From Eubacteriales bacterium (GTDB lineage: Bacteria; Bacillota; Clostridia; Lachnospirales; Lachnospiraceae), in NCBI GenBank assembly GCA_030533405.1, contig JAUNJF010000003.1, positions 97,191-161,190 of the forward strand: a stretch of DNA of 64,000 nucleotides. Direction: 5' to 3'. How positions within the stretch are numbered: position 1 is the stretch's first letter; every line of letters starts with the position of its first letter. Shown piece by piece: positions 28,778 to 37,124 of this stretch. The position numbers and the translations under genes were made by a program. The notes beneath the pieces are model-generated. The model was given only the letters and a program-made list of their open reading frames with translations, was not told the DNA's origin and searched no databases.

Positions 28778-29545
28778 CTAATTACAAGAAATGCCGCCAT
28801 CCACTGTAAGTGACGCTCCAGTGATAAAAGATGCATCATCACTGGTAATAAACAACACTGCATCAGCTATATTTTTCGGTGTACCATATGGAACAACAGG
28901 ATCCATTCCAGCCTTCACTCTCTCAAATCCAAATGCACTTTCCTGTTCATGGTTTGCGGACATATCTGTTTTGATTGCACCCGGACATATTGCATTGCAT
29001 CGGATTCCCTTATGCAAATACATAAATGCTGTATGTTCAGTCAATCCAATCACGCCATGCTTAGATGCTGTATATGCTGAACTTGCTCTACAACCCTTTA
29101 ACCCTGCCATAGAAGCAATATTCACAATATTTCCTCCATGTTCCTGTTCCAGCATAACATTTACAGCCTTTCGCATTGCATACATGGTTCCTGTAAGATT
29201 TACCGAAATAATTCGTTCCCATAAATCATTATCAAGTTCGCCGATTGGTTCATATCTTCCACCAATACCTGCATTATTCACTAAAATATCTAATTTACCA
29301 AATTGTTCTACCGCATATGTAATCATACCTTCTGCATTTTCCTGTTTCGAAATATCTCCTACAAAAATTTCTAATTTTCCTGGAAAATTCTCTTTTGCAA
29401 CTTCTTCTTTTAGCACATTTAATGCGTCTTCTTTTAAATCCACCGCAACCACATTAGCACCCTCCTTTAAATAGCGTAATGTGATTTCCTTACCCATTCC
29501 ATTTCCTGCTCCTGTCACTACAATACTCTTATCCACAAATTTCAT
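28778..29545 (-). CDS. SDR-family oxidoreductase
   Basis: Classical short-chain dehydrogenase. The NAD(P) loop is VTGAGNGMGKEI (about residues 11-22), NNAG lies near 90, and the catalytic triad is Ser in NIASMAGLKG plus YTASK (Tyr near 158, Lys at +4). A C-terminal SLTVDGGISCN is the usual ending. Substrate unknown. ATG at 29545 has GGAGTGTATGAAA upstream. It is 165 bases before the LanC-like gene with a possible promoter in between. Confidence 0.92.
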   Translation of the reverse strand: MKFVDKSIVVTGAGNGMGKEITLRYLKEGANVVAVDLKEDALNVLKEEVAKENFPGKLEIFVGDISKQENAEGMITYAVEQFGKLDILVNNAGIGGRYEPIGELDNDLWERIISVNLTGTMYAMRKAVNVMLEQEHGGNIVNIASMAGLKGCRASSAYTASKHGVIGLTEHTAFMYLHKGIRCNAICPGAIKTDMSANHEQESAFGFERVKAGMDPVVPYGTPKNIADAVLFITSDDASFITGASLTVDGGISCN

Positions 29546-29574
29546 TTTCATACACTCCTGTCTTTCTAATTTTA

Positions 29575-29625
29575 ATTCGGTAAATGCAAACTCTCAATCA
29601 CGCAAATTGAGTTTTGCAATATCCT
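29575..29625. repeat. Intergenic hairpin related to the window's first element
   Basis: GGTAAATGCAAACTCTCAAT and AAATTGAGTTTTGCAATATCC form an imperfect stem. The core ACTCTCAAT...AATTGAGTT matches bases 13-35 of the window (ACTCTCAATT, AATTTGAGTT), including the preceding GGTAA-TGC. The rest of the 205-base gap 29552-29756 is AT-rich with no ORF. Confidence 0.5.
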
Positions 29626-29756
29626 ATTTTCATATAAATGATATCTTTATTATTTATTTCTGTCTAATACACAAAAATAATGTCAAGTCATAAATTCCAT
29701 TTATAACCTGACATTATATTACTCACACATTATGTGATGACACACACCTTAATCTC

Positions 29757-30173
29757 TTAATTTCCATCCTTTTTCCAATCAATCAGATCCTGAAGTGTAG
29801 TATTTTCCAGCACATCATCCATGGCCTGGTTTAATTTTCTCCACAAGGGATAGCAAAAACATATATCTCTGCGCTCACAAACTTCATCTCCATGTGCACA
29901 ATCTGTTGGATATAAATCTCCATCTAAACACTTAATAATCTCTCCAACTGTATACATATCCGCAGTTTTTACAAGTCGATATCCCCCCTTTGCACCTCTT
30001 GCACTTTTTACCTTTTTAGATTTTTGTAAATGCGACACTATATTTTCCAAATATTTTTCAGATATGCCTTCACGCTCGGCTACCTCCTTCAGTCTAACAA
30101 AGGCTGGCCCCTGATATAACGATAAATCAATCATAAATTTGAGCGCATTTTTTCCTTTTGTTGTAATAACCAT
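29757..30173 (-). CDS. IscR/CymR-like Rrf2 transcriptional regulator
   Basis: Winged-helix regulator of the Rrf2 family that includes IscR (Fe-S status) and CymR (cysteine status). The HTH reads LKEVAEREGISEKYLENIVSHLQKS, the wing GAKGGYRL. Cysteines at 92, 99 and 105 (DCAHGDEVCERRDICFC) follow the CX6CX5C spacing close to the IscR cluster ligands (92, 98, 104), so it could sense Fe-S or cysteine through a cluster. It lies 82 bases after the second NifX-like gene, behind a terminator, and likely governs the nitrogenase-like and cysteine genes around it. Confidence 0.9.
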   Translation of the reverse strand: MVITTKGKNALKFMIDLSLYQGPAFVRLKEVAEREGISEKYLENIVSHLQKSKKVKSARGAKGGYRLVKTADMYTVGEIIKCLDGDLYPTDCAHGDEVCERRDICFCYPLWRKLNQAMDDVLENTTLQDLIDWKKDGN

Positions 30174-30213
30174 TCCATCACCTCTTTCCTATGTGTTTAG
30201 TAGGAATTTCATT

Positions 30214-30247
30214 TCAAAAATATACCGGTGCATCATACATCACCGGT
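30214..30247 (-). terminator. Terminator after the nitrogenase-like operon
   Basis: Minus-strand ACCGGTG and CACCGGT pair around a 10-base loop, followed by ATATTTTTG. It ends the transcript after the Cys-rich NifX-like gene. Confidence 0.8.
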
Positions 30248-30254
30248 TTTTATA

Positions 30255-30680
30255 CTAACCTTGTCTTAATGATTTGTGATTATCAATCTTATCATAATAA
30301 TTCGCTATTTTTTCTAATGCTTCCGTTATATTACAGGCAATATCAAACACAGAAATAGCCTTTCTTTCAAATTGTTTTTGTGCCTGAAATCCCACTTTTG
30401 CACAAAGCACACATCTGCAATCTGCTATCCTTTCAACTTTTTGCGTCACTCCCGCAGAACCTCCACATCCATGTCCATTTCCTGAGCATCCCTCCGAATT
30501 ACATTCTGCAGTTCTACAAATGTTACTTTCTGTATAATCTTCATTCTCTTCAATCACTCTTGATTCTAATAACGTGAATTCTTTTCCACTCACTTTATAA
30601 ATCAAAAAATGATCTACTTCACCAAACTTCAAATCTATATTTTCTCCATCGGAAGATCCGATTGCAACCAAATAAGCCAT
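30255..30680 (-). CDS. NifX/NafY-like cofactor-binding protein with Cys-rich insert
   Basis: Dinitrogenase iron-molybdenum cofactor-binding fold (pfam02579-like): IGSSDGENIDLKFGEVDHFLIYKV at the start and IADCRCVLCAKVGFQAQKQFERKAISVFDI in the second half match the neighbouring 118-aa protein. Between them is a cysteine- and glycine-rich insert (about 55-75: NICRTAECNSEGCSGNGHGCGG) able to hold an Fe-S cluster or metal. Such proteins carry or protect NifB cofactor or apo-enzyme. It is the last gene of the operon, separated from nifK-like by a stable hairpin. Confidence 0.85.
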   Translation of the reverse strand: MAYLVAIGSSDGENIDLKFGEVDHFLIYKVSGKEFTLLESRVIEENEDYTESNICRTAECNSEGCSGNGHGCGGSAGVTQKVERIADCRCVLCAKVGFQAQKQFERKAISVFDIACNITEALEKIANYYDKIDNHKSLRQG

Positions 30681-30701
30681 TTATTTCACATCCTTTATAT
30701 A

Positions 30702-30740
30702 CAGAATCAACCTTCAAAAAAATTTGAAGGTTGGTTCTGC
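30702..30740 (-). repeat. Intercistronic hairpin in nif-like operon
   Basis: GCAGAACCAACCTTCAAA pairs with its near-perfect complement TTTGAAGGTTGATTCTG. There is no T-run after it, so it is more likely an RNA-stability or processing hairpin between nifK-like and the NifX-like gene than a full terminator. Confidence 0.7.
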
Positions 30741-30748
30741 ATCAACTT

Positions 30749-32047
30749 TTAATTAAATCTAGAAACAGCCACTGTATAAATATCTTCTATTAAGCGTATA
30801 CCACCTGCATATCCAACATAAAAGCTATCAAATACCACCTTATCCTGCACTGGCCACGAAACATTCAAAAAATTACCTTTTAATGATTCTGTCACTTCTT
30901 TTTCATAATAACCACCAAGTACCAATGGATATCCATGATAATCATGATTCTGAATTTCTTCGTGAATCTTATATCCATCTGTTTCAAAGGATACTTCTGC
31001 TTCGATGCCATAATTCAGATTTTTAAACTCTTCTGCAATCTGCTCCCTATAATTTTTAGGTGTATCATCGACAACAAATTGTTTTGCTGGTACTAATCCC
31101 AAATCATTCACCAAGAACTTCGTAATTCCAAGTGTATACTGTGCATCTGCAACAACTGTGAACTGCTTATTGATAACACGATTTTCCAAAAAGAGATCTG
31201 CATATCTTTCTATAAGATAGTAATAATAATCTTCATGTTCCTTAATAACAGCTTCTATCTTCTCATCTGCAACACCTGCAAATTTACCAATTTCACGTAA
31301 AAATTTGCTTGTTTCAGTTGCTCCAATTGGAAGCGTCTTATAATGTAAATATGGAATTCCTAATTTTCTTTCCATTTTCTTCATGGAACCAAGGCCAACC
31401 CAAGGAGAAACCAGTAAATTAAACTCCGCCTCTGGAATCTTGTTGATATTATCAATACCACGTTTATATCCAAAAATCGTATTTGGCGTTAATCCAATTT
31501 CTTTAATTAGTTTTTCAAGCTCTCTTATATTTCCAAGCCAAAACAAATCCTGATATGGAACATCAGCCCAAATATTTACAAGTCCTTTTTGCTTTGTTTC
31601 TGACTTTTCTAAATACTGTTCAACAATGGCATCAATAACCTGTTCATGTCCCTTAAAGTTGTTTCCTTTAAATCCTGCAGTAGGCGCATAGATAACTGGT
31701 TTTTCACCATCTGTAAATCTAGAAACAACTTCACTAGAATCATCTCCAACAATTTCAGGAATACATCCAGTAAGAACTACGTATAAATCTGCATCAACTA
31801 CCTTAAGTGCATTTTTAATTGTAGAATTTAATTTCTTTACACCACCAAACACAACATCCTTTTCATTAATACTCGTACAAGGAAATATATTGGGTGAAAA
31901 ATAGCCCGAACTTCCCGTTGATTCTGATAACTTTTGTGCACATCCTGGACCCGAATGTAAAATTGGAAGTGCTCGTTCAATCGCCTGCACACTTTGCATT
32001 GCACCAAGTGCACATTTATATCTCTGTTTATCAAGTAATTTTGCCAT
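30749..32047 (-). CDS. Nitrogenase-like reductase, beta (NifK-like) subunit
   Basis: Component 1 beta subunit of a nitrogenase-superfamily reductase. The three P-cluster cysteines are present: Cys12 in YKCALGAMQSV, Cys36 in LHSGPGCAQ and Cys95 in LTGCIPEIVGDD, matching NifK Cys70, 95 and 153. At 432 residues it lacks the roughly 50-residue N-terminal extension of molybdenum NifK, as in nitrogenase-like groups. It overlaps the nifD-like stop by one base, so the two subunits are translationally coupled. It should form an alpha2-beta2 tetramer that takes electrons from the NifH-like protein. Confidence 0.92.
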   Translation of the reverse strand: MAKLLDKQRYKCALGAMQSVQAIERALPILHSGPGCAQKLSESTGSSGYFSPNIFPCTSINEKDVVFGGVKKLNSTIKNALKVVDADLYVVLTGCIPEIVGDDSSEVVSRFTDGEKPVIYAPTAGFKGNNFKGHEQVIDAIVEQYLEKSETKQKGLVNIWADVPYQDLFWLGNIRELEKLIKEIGLTPNTIFGYKRGIDNINKIPEAEFNLLVSPWVGLGSMKKMERKLGIPYLHYKTLPIGATETSKFLREIGKFAGVADEKIEAVIKEHEDYYYYLIERYADLFLENRVINKQFTVVADAQYTLGITKFLVNDLGLVPAKQFVVDDTPKNYREQIAEEFKNLNYGIEAEVSFETDGYKIHEEIQNHDYHGYPLVLGGYYEKEVTESLKGNFLNVSWPVQDKVVFDSFYVGYAGGIRLIEDIYTVAVSRFN

Positions 32048-33513
32048 TATTTCGCCTCCTCTAAGAATGTATTTACATCCTGCTCATACCACCAGTCTGT
32101 ATATGGAAGCTTTGTTCTCTTTGCAAGATTTGCCTCAAAACTTCTATTTTTAATTGCATCGACAATCGTCTTTGCAAATTCCAGCGTATGCTTATAACCA
32201 AATATCATATACTCATCAGCAACATAAATTGCTGGCGTACCATTTTTTATCGCCCAAACTGTCGAACCCGGATGACGAGATAAATACATATCCGGCTGAT
32301 ATTTATTAAGTATGTTCATTACCTCGTAGTTTTGCTGATCCGCAACACTTGCCTCAAAATCAATGTCATTATCTAAAAGATATTTCATTGATGGTGGTAC
32401 ATCACCATTTTCATATTTCTTGTCATAATGCCATGCAAGAGCCCACACCACCTTAATTCCTAATTCATCTAGTACTCTTGACACCTCAAATGTATAACCA
32501 GGTCCCATACCAAGAACTGCAGTAAGACCTTGAAGTTCTTTTTTCACCTCTTCAATTTGCGGAATATAGATTGCACGTTGCTCTTCAATATACTTTTCTA
32601 CAAGTTCGCTTCGATTGGTTACTTTTCCAATCTCTCTAAGCCATGCCTCAAAACCTTTGATTCCGCACTGATTAATGCTTCGAACGTATGGCACACCATA
32701 TTTCTCTTCTAATGCATTTCCAAGATAATTTCCAAGAGTTCCACAAATACAAGTTGTAGCTATACTTTCTGATAAATGTGACAATTCCTCAATCGTAGAA
32801 TTACAATATAAAAATACTGGCTCCAAATCAAAATTCTTAAAAATATCGATAATTTCAGGTCTCGCACTTTCAAAGAAGTTCTTGAAATTAATTTTATTCG
32901 TTTTTACACCTTCTCTTGGAGGCTGTACAATTTCTTGCAAAATAGCATGATCAGAAATATCAAAACCTGTTGCCCAAATTCTTGACTTAAAACCTTCACA
33001 ATGAACTGCAACAATTGGAACACTTATTTCTTCCCTTACTTCTTCCACAATACTGTCAATATCTTCTCCAATAATACCCGTCGCACAAGAACTAGAAACA
33101 AAAATTGCCTTAGGTGAATATCTCTTATTTACTTCAAGAATTACATTTCGAAGTGTTTCAGTTGAACCAAAAATTGTATCATTTTCATTCATATCTGTTC
33201 CTACATAAATTGTATCGCTTGTAACACCTCTTTTTTTTGCCATAACTCTGGACATATAATACGAAGTTGCACCAGCAACTGAACATCCAGCTGGTCCATG
33301 ATGGATTACCGCAACATCTCGAATTGCAGCCAACTGACTTAATCCACAAGTAGACAAACATGTACTTGACTGTGAAAAACATCTTGAACATCCCTTTAAG
33401 GTTCCACATTCGCTTTGACTAGCGAGATCTTTTAATGTACCAACATATCCTGTTATAGAACCAATTCTGTTCTCTCTTGTTGCTACATTTGAATTACTTA
33501 AATTAATTGCCAT
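32047..33513 (-). CDS. Nitrogenase-like reductase, alpha (NifD-like) subunit
   Basis: Catalytic subunit. P-cluster ligands are one of the N-terminal cysteines (36, 42, 45), Cys77 in HHGPAGC and Cys143 in SSSCATGIIGEDI. Both active-cofactor ligands of nitrogenase have counterparts: Cys257 aligns without gaps to NifD Cys275 (CGTLGNYLGNALEEKYGVPY against the NifD helix), and His442 in FGYKHTLEF to His442. However NifD Arg96, Gln191 and His195 correspond to Tyr85, Trp180 and Phe184, so dinitrogen reduction is unlikely. An extra N-terminal Cys-rich run (CX5CX2CX6CX3C, 36-56) could hold another cluster. I infer a NifB-cofactor enzyme acting on an organosulfur or other substrate. Confidence 0.93.
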   Translation of the reverse strand: MAINLSNSNVATRENRIGSITGYVGTLKDLASQSECGTLKGCSRCFSQSSTCLSTCGLSQLAAIRDVAVIHHGPAGCSVAGATSYYMSRVMAKKRGVTSDTIYVGTDMNENDTIFGSTETLRNVILEVNKRYSPKAIFVSSSCATGIIGEDIDSIVEEVREEISVPIVAVHCEGFKSRIWATGFDISDHAILQEIVQPPREGVKTNKINFKNFFESARPEIIDIFKNFDLEPVFLYCNSTIEELSHLSESIATTCICGTLGNYLGNALEEKYGVPYVRSINQCGIKGFEAWLREIGKVTNRSELVEKYIEEQRAIYIPQIEEVKKELQGLTAVLGMGPGYTFEVSRVLDELGIKVVWALAWHYDKKYENGDVPPSMKYLLDNDIDFEASVADQQNYEVMNILNKYQPDMYLSRHPGSTVWAIKNGTPAIYVADEYMIFGYKHTLEFAKTIVDAIKNRSFEANLAKRTKLPYTDWWYEQDVNTFLEEAK

Positions 33514-33529
33514 ATCTATTTATCCTTTC

Positions 33530-34546
33530 CTAAAATCCAACTTTTCCCTCAATTTCCGGTCTGATCTTTTGCAAATCTTCTGAAAGATATCTTTCTCCAT
33601 TATCCGGCAAAAGAGGAACAATAAGCTTTCCTTCATTTTCTTCAAGAAGTGCCTGCTTGATTGCTACTGCGAGAGATGCTCCTGCCGATGCACCTACAAA
33701 TATCCCTTCGTACTTCGCTAACAAATGAATTGCTCTTAAAGTTTCTGCATATGTAATAAAATGATATTCATCTGTTAATTCATTACTAAAGTTAGCAGGT
33801 GCCATAGGGGTAATTCCATTCTCATCATGCACTTGATGAATCCCATGAAATCCACCATCTTCTGCACCTTTTACTACCGGATTCGCCACATCATCTGGTG
33901 AAGGTTGTGTAATAATAGTTTTTATTTTTTTATTCTGCTCTTTAAGATATTTGCTAATTCCATGTGTGGATCCACCTGTACCAACACCTCCAACAAAAAT
34001 ATCTATTTTCCCATCTGTATCTTCCCATATTTCAGGTCCTGTAAACTTGTAATGCGCATTTATATTATCTGGGTTATCCAACTGTCTAGTGACATATGCA
34101 TCATCAATATCCTGTTTCATATATTCAAGTACATCACTAAAAGCCGCAATCCCTCTGTCAAAAACTCCTGCAGTCAATTCATTAGGCACATCTGTAATAT
34201 CTGCCTGATACGCTTCAAGGAGTTTGAGCCTCTCCTCAGAAACTCCATTTTGAAGTCCAATCTTAAATTTATATCCCTTTGCAGCTGCAAAGGCTGCCAT
34301 TGCAATTCCTGTATTTCCACTGGTAAATTCAATAAGTGTTGTTTTATCTGGATGAATATCACCTCTTTTTTCTGCAGCTTCAATAATCTCCAAAGCAATT
34401 CTATCTTTATGAGATCCTGCCGGATTAAAGTATTCCAATTTTCCAGCAACTCTACCTTTTAGACCAAGCGCTTTCTCTAATCTCTTAAATTCAACAATAG
34501 GTGTTCTTCCGACAAGTTCTGTAACTGACTGATAAATTTTTCCCAT
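33530..34546 (-). CDS. Divergent cysteine synthase family protein 2, inside nif-like operon
   Basis: Fold type II PLP enzyme related to O-acetylserine sulfhydrylase. The lysine lies in NPAGSHKDRIALE (about residue 45), with FTSGNTGIA and GGVGTGGSTHG loops. It differs from the canonical protein at 37125: the loop after the TSGNTG motif reads GLQNGVSEERLKLLEAYQ, and the active-site segment has PSPDDVANP, so the acceptor or thiol may differ. Its place between nifH and nifD suggests that it uses a sulfur species made by the reductase. I chose the third Met (34546) because AAAGGA is correctly spaced for it. A leader motif shared with nifB precedes it. Confidence 0.87.
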   Translation of the reverse strand: MGKIYQSVTELVGRTPIVEFKRLEKALGLKGRVAGKLEYFNPAGSHKDRIALEIIEAAEKRGDIHPDKTTLIEFTSGNTGIAMAAFAAAKGYKFKIGLQNGVSEERLKLLEAYQADITDVPNELTAGVFDRGIAAFSDVLEYMKQDIDDAYVTRQLDNPDNINAHYKFTGPEIWEDTDGKIDIFVGGVGTGGSTHGISKYLKEQNKKIKTIITQPSPDDVANPVVKGAEDGGFHGIHQVHDENGITPMAPANFSNELTDEYHFITYAETLRAIHLLAKYEGIFVGASAGASLAVAIKQALLEENEGKLIVPLLPDNGERYLSEDLQKIRPEIEGKVGF

Positions 34547-34570
34547 ATCCATCATTTCCTTTCTAAAAAT

Positions 34571-34600
34571 ATTTGCCCTCCGGTTTTCCAGTCAGTCAAT
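34571..34600 (-). promoter_or_regulatory. Leader motif shared with nifB leader (copy 2)
   Basis: Minus strand GACTGACTGGAAAACCGGAGG in the nifH-cysK2 gap. It matches the nifB leader copy (ACTGACTGGAAAGACCAGAGG) and keeps the small stem CTGG...CC(A/G)G with a compensating U-G/U-A change. Likely a cis-acting RNA or protein site. No poly-T terminator follows this copy. Confidence 0.5.
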
Positions 34601-34650
34601 TTTATTAATCATAAATCAAACAAAAATTATATTTATTTTATTAGGTTTAA

Positions 34651-35514
<864 letters not shown>

Positions 35515-35871
35515 TTACATAAATAATTGTTTTAGTTTTTCATAATTTATCATTTGATTAATTGAATCTTCTATAAGTCCAGGTATTTCATAACATTCAA
35601 TCCCTTTTCTTTCCGCTAATGCCGCAGCACCATTTCCAATCCGACTCACCAGCAAATAATGACAATCAGATATTCTTTCAATATTTTTTAGCAATTTTTC
35701 TTCATCGTGGTTACCACCTTCGCATACTGGTTTGACCTCTCTTTTTTCCCAAAGACTAGGAATATCATTTTCAATTTTATAGATCAAAAAAGATTTCGCC
35801 CTTCCAAAATGCTGATTCACTACAATTCCATCACTAGAAGCAACCGCAATTAACCGTTTCTTTTCATCCAT
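35515..35871 (-). CDS. NifX-like dinitrogenase cofactor-binding protein
   Basis: A single 118-residue pfam02579-type domain: IAVASSDGIVVNQHFGRAKSFLIYKI is the hallmark start and ISDCHYLLVSRIGNGAAALAERKGIECYEI the second half. It corresponds to the NifX-like domain that is fused to the C terminus of many NifB proteins; here it is encoded separately and overlaps the nifB stop by 8 bases, so cofactor hand-off between the two is likely. Confidence 0.9.
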   Translation of the reverse strand: MDEKKRLIAVASSDGIVVNQHFGRAKSFLIYKIENDIPSLWEKREVKPVCEGGNHDEEKLLKNIERISDCHYLLVSRIGNGAAALAERKGIECYEIPGLIEDSINQMINYEKLKQLFM

Positions 35872-36736
35872 GAGAAAATGTCTCCTTCACATTTAATCTT
35901 CTTTGATATATCTGATCACCATATTCTGATTTTCCCGGAACTCCAACTGCATCTGCTCTACAATGTTGACAATGTCTAAACACATCTATATACCTACTAG
36001 CTTTCGTTCTTGCTTCATCAATTTCCGCACACACAGGTGCTTTTACATCTTTCAGTTCATGTTGTGGAATCAAAGGAATGATATTGTATATGCTTGCCCC
36101 CGCTTGCTTTACGTTTTTTGCAATTTCCTCAATGTGTTCTCCATTAATCTCTGGAACAAGAACCGTATTAACCTTTACCGTAATGCCTGCTGCTGCAACT
36201 TTTTTAATTCCCTCCAACTGATTTTCAATTAATATCTTTGCACCTTTGACACCTTCTATCTTTTCTCCATGATATATTATGTACGCATTCAATTTACTTT
36301 CTATTTCTGGATCAACCGCATTTACTGTAACTGTCAACGAATCAATTCCTACAGCAATCACATCATCTGCTCTTTCATTCAGCAATAATCCATTCGTGCT
36401 CATACATCTAATCAAATCCGGAAATTTTTCTTTAATCATTTTAAATGTATTCAATGCATTATCTGACGCTAATGTATCTCCCGGACCAGCAATACCTGCC
36501 ACCTTAATATCTGGACACAAATCCAATGCCTTCGAAAGGATTTCTTCACATTCTTCTGGCTTTAATATTTTTGACGTTACACCTGGTCTTTTCTCCACAT
36601 CATTCAAGGTTCTGTCACAGAACCTACAAGCAATATTACACCCAGGGCTCACCGGAAGATGAATTCTACCTGCATTATTCTTATGCCCGCCAAAACAAGG
36701 ATGAGAACTCTGTAGGTCTTTATATGTATTACTCAT
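35864..36736 (-). CDS. nifB: NifB-like radical SAM cofactor assembly protein
   Basis: Radical SAM enzyme that builds the 8Fe-9S-C core (NifB-co) of nitrogenase cofactors. The CX3CX2C cluster is CNIACRFC (Cys33, 37, 40) within HLPVSPGCNIACRFCDR, followed by the NifB-specific RPGVTSKIL. GPGDTLA and CMSTNGLL further on are usual in the family. It has 290 residues and no C-terminal NifX domain. The frame stays open 67 codons upstream, but that part reads through the tRNA-like sequence. ATG at 36736 follows AAAGAGGGTGTCAC and is the real start. NifB presence argues against protochlorophyllide- or F430-type reductases, which need no NifB. Confidence 0.95.
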   Translation of the reverse strand: MSNTYKDLQSSHPCFGGHKNNAGRIHLPVSPGCNIACRFCDRTLNDVEKRPGVTSKILKPEECEEILSKALDLCPDIKVAGIAGPGDTLASDNALNTFKMIKEKFPDLIRCMSTNGLLLNERADDVIAVGIDSLTVTVNAVDPEIESKLNAYIIYHGEKIEGVKGAKILIENQLEGIKKVAAAGITVKVNTVLVPEINGEHIEEIAKNVKQAGASIYNIIPLIPQHELKDVKAPVCAEIDEARTKASRYIDVFRHCQHCRADAVGVPGKSEYGDQIYQRRLNVKETFSHG

Positions 36737-36794
36737 GTGACACCCTCTTTCTTCATATTCTTTTGTGCAACCTATATCTGTTTTTCGTTGCAAG

Positions 36795-36864
36795 CGATCC
36801 CGGTTGGACTCGAACCAACAACTTCGGAGTTGCAATCCTATGCCATTCCAGCGGCCACGGAATC
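36795..36864 (-). tRNA. tRNA-Cys-like element (anticodon GCA), possibly not a working tRNA
   Basis: The 70 nt on the minus strand fold as a cloverleaf: acceptor GATTCCG/CGGGATC (7 bp, one G-U), D stem GCC/GGC with GG in the loop, anticodon arm TAGGA-TTGCAAC-TCCGA with anticodon GCA after T33 (one A-G mismatch), variable AGTT, and a perfect T arm GTTGG-TTCGAGT-CCAAC. Oddities: the discriminator is G not the U73 usual for tRNA-Cys, no CCA is encoded (CTT follows), and position 38 is C. It lies in the nifB leader, 58 bases before the nifB start and 7 bases after a terminator-like hairpin. It may be a dedicated isoacceptor, a tRNA mimic or a decaying copy. Confidence 0.7.
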
Positions 36865-36871
36865 TAACATC

Positions 36872-36946
36872 AAAAAACCAGAGATTTTGCACTTCCAAGT
36901 AACTGTTCGCTAACACCGAATCAATCCTTATGTGCAAAACCTCTGG
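36872..36946 (-). terminator. Terminator-like attenuator in nifB leader
   Basis: Minus strand CCAGAGGTTTTGCAC (36946-36932) pairs along its full length with GTGCAAAATCTCTGG (36892-36878), one G-U pair, enclosing a 39-base loop, followed by TTTTTT. The 5' arm overlaps the shared leader motif, whose CTGG could instead pair with CCAG and open the terminator. So this looks like a conditional attenuator ahead of the tRNA-like element and nifB. Confidence 0.72.
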
Positions 36947-36960
36947 TCTTTCCAGTCAGT
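36939..36960 (-). promoter_or_regulatory. Leader motif (copy 1) before nifB attenuator
   Basis: Minus strand ACTGACTGGAAAGACCAGAGG, starting just after the yezD stop. It matches copy 2 at 34571-34600 over about 20 bases and can form CTGG-AAAGA-CCAG, which would compete with the terminator stem. Confidence 0.5.
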
Positions 36961-37113
36961 TTATAATCTTATTTTTTCTGTTTTATCAATTTGAATCACT
37001 TTTCCATCTTGAATAATCAAATTCACACTACCATATCTTATGTCAGTCACAATATTTTTAATCTTATTCAAGTAGTTTTCGTCTCTTTTTTCCCATTTAG
37101 ATTCATCAGCCAT
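36961..37113 (-). CDS. YezD-family (DUF2292) small protein
   Basis: A 50-residue protein, MADESKWEKR at the start and QDGKVIQIDKTEKIRL at the end. The central DIRYGSVNLIIQDGKV and C-terminal IDKTEKIR are the family signature. Members are commonly next to sulfur-assimilation genes and are thought to be small regulatory or binding proteins, but the function is unproven. It starts 11 bases after the cysK stop with a strong AGGAGG site, so it is co-translated with cysK. Its stop abuts the nifB leader motif. Confidence 0.88.
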   Translation of the reverse strand: MADESKWEKRDENYLNKIKNIVTDIRYGSVNLIIQDGKVIQIDKTEKIRL

Positions 37114-37124
37114 TTAAAATCCTC

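Noticed and set aside
28791-29474. Long plus-strand ORF over the SDR gene
   Set aside because: It is the antisense shadow of the SDR gene, which has full family motifs.
36815-36840. Anticodon CCG (Arg) for the tRNA-like element
   Set aside because: That folding gives no proper anticodon stem and leaves the T arm shifted. With GCA all four arms fit, with 7-nt anticodon and T loops.
36737-36937. The 67-codon N-terminal extension of the nifB reading frame
   Set aside because: It passes through the tRNA-like element and hairpin arm, has no family similarity, and a good ribosome site precedes the ATG at 36736.
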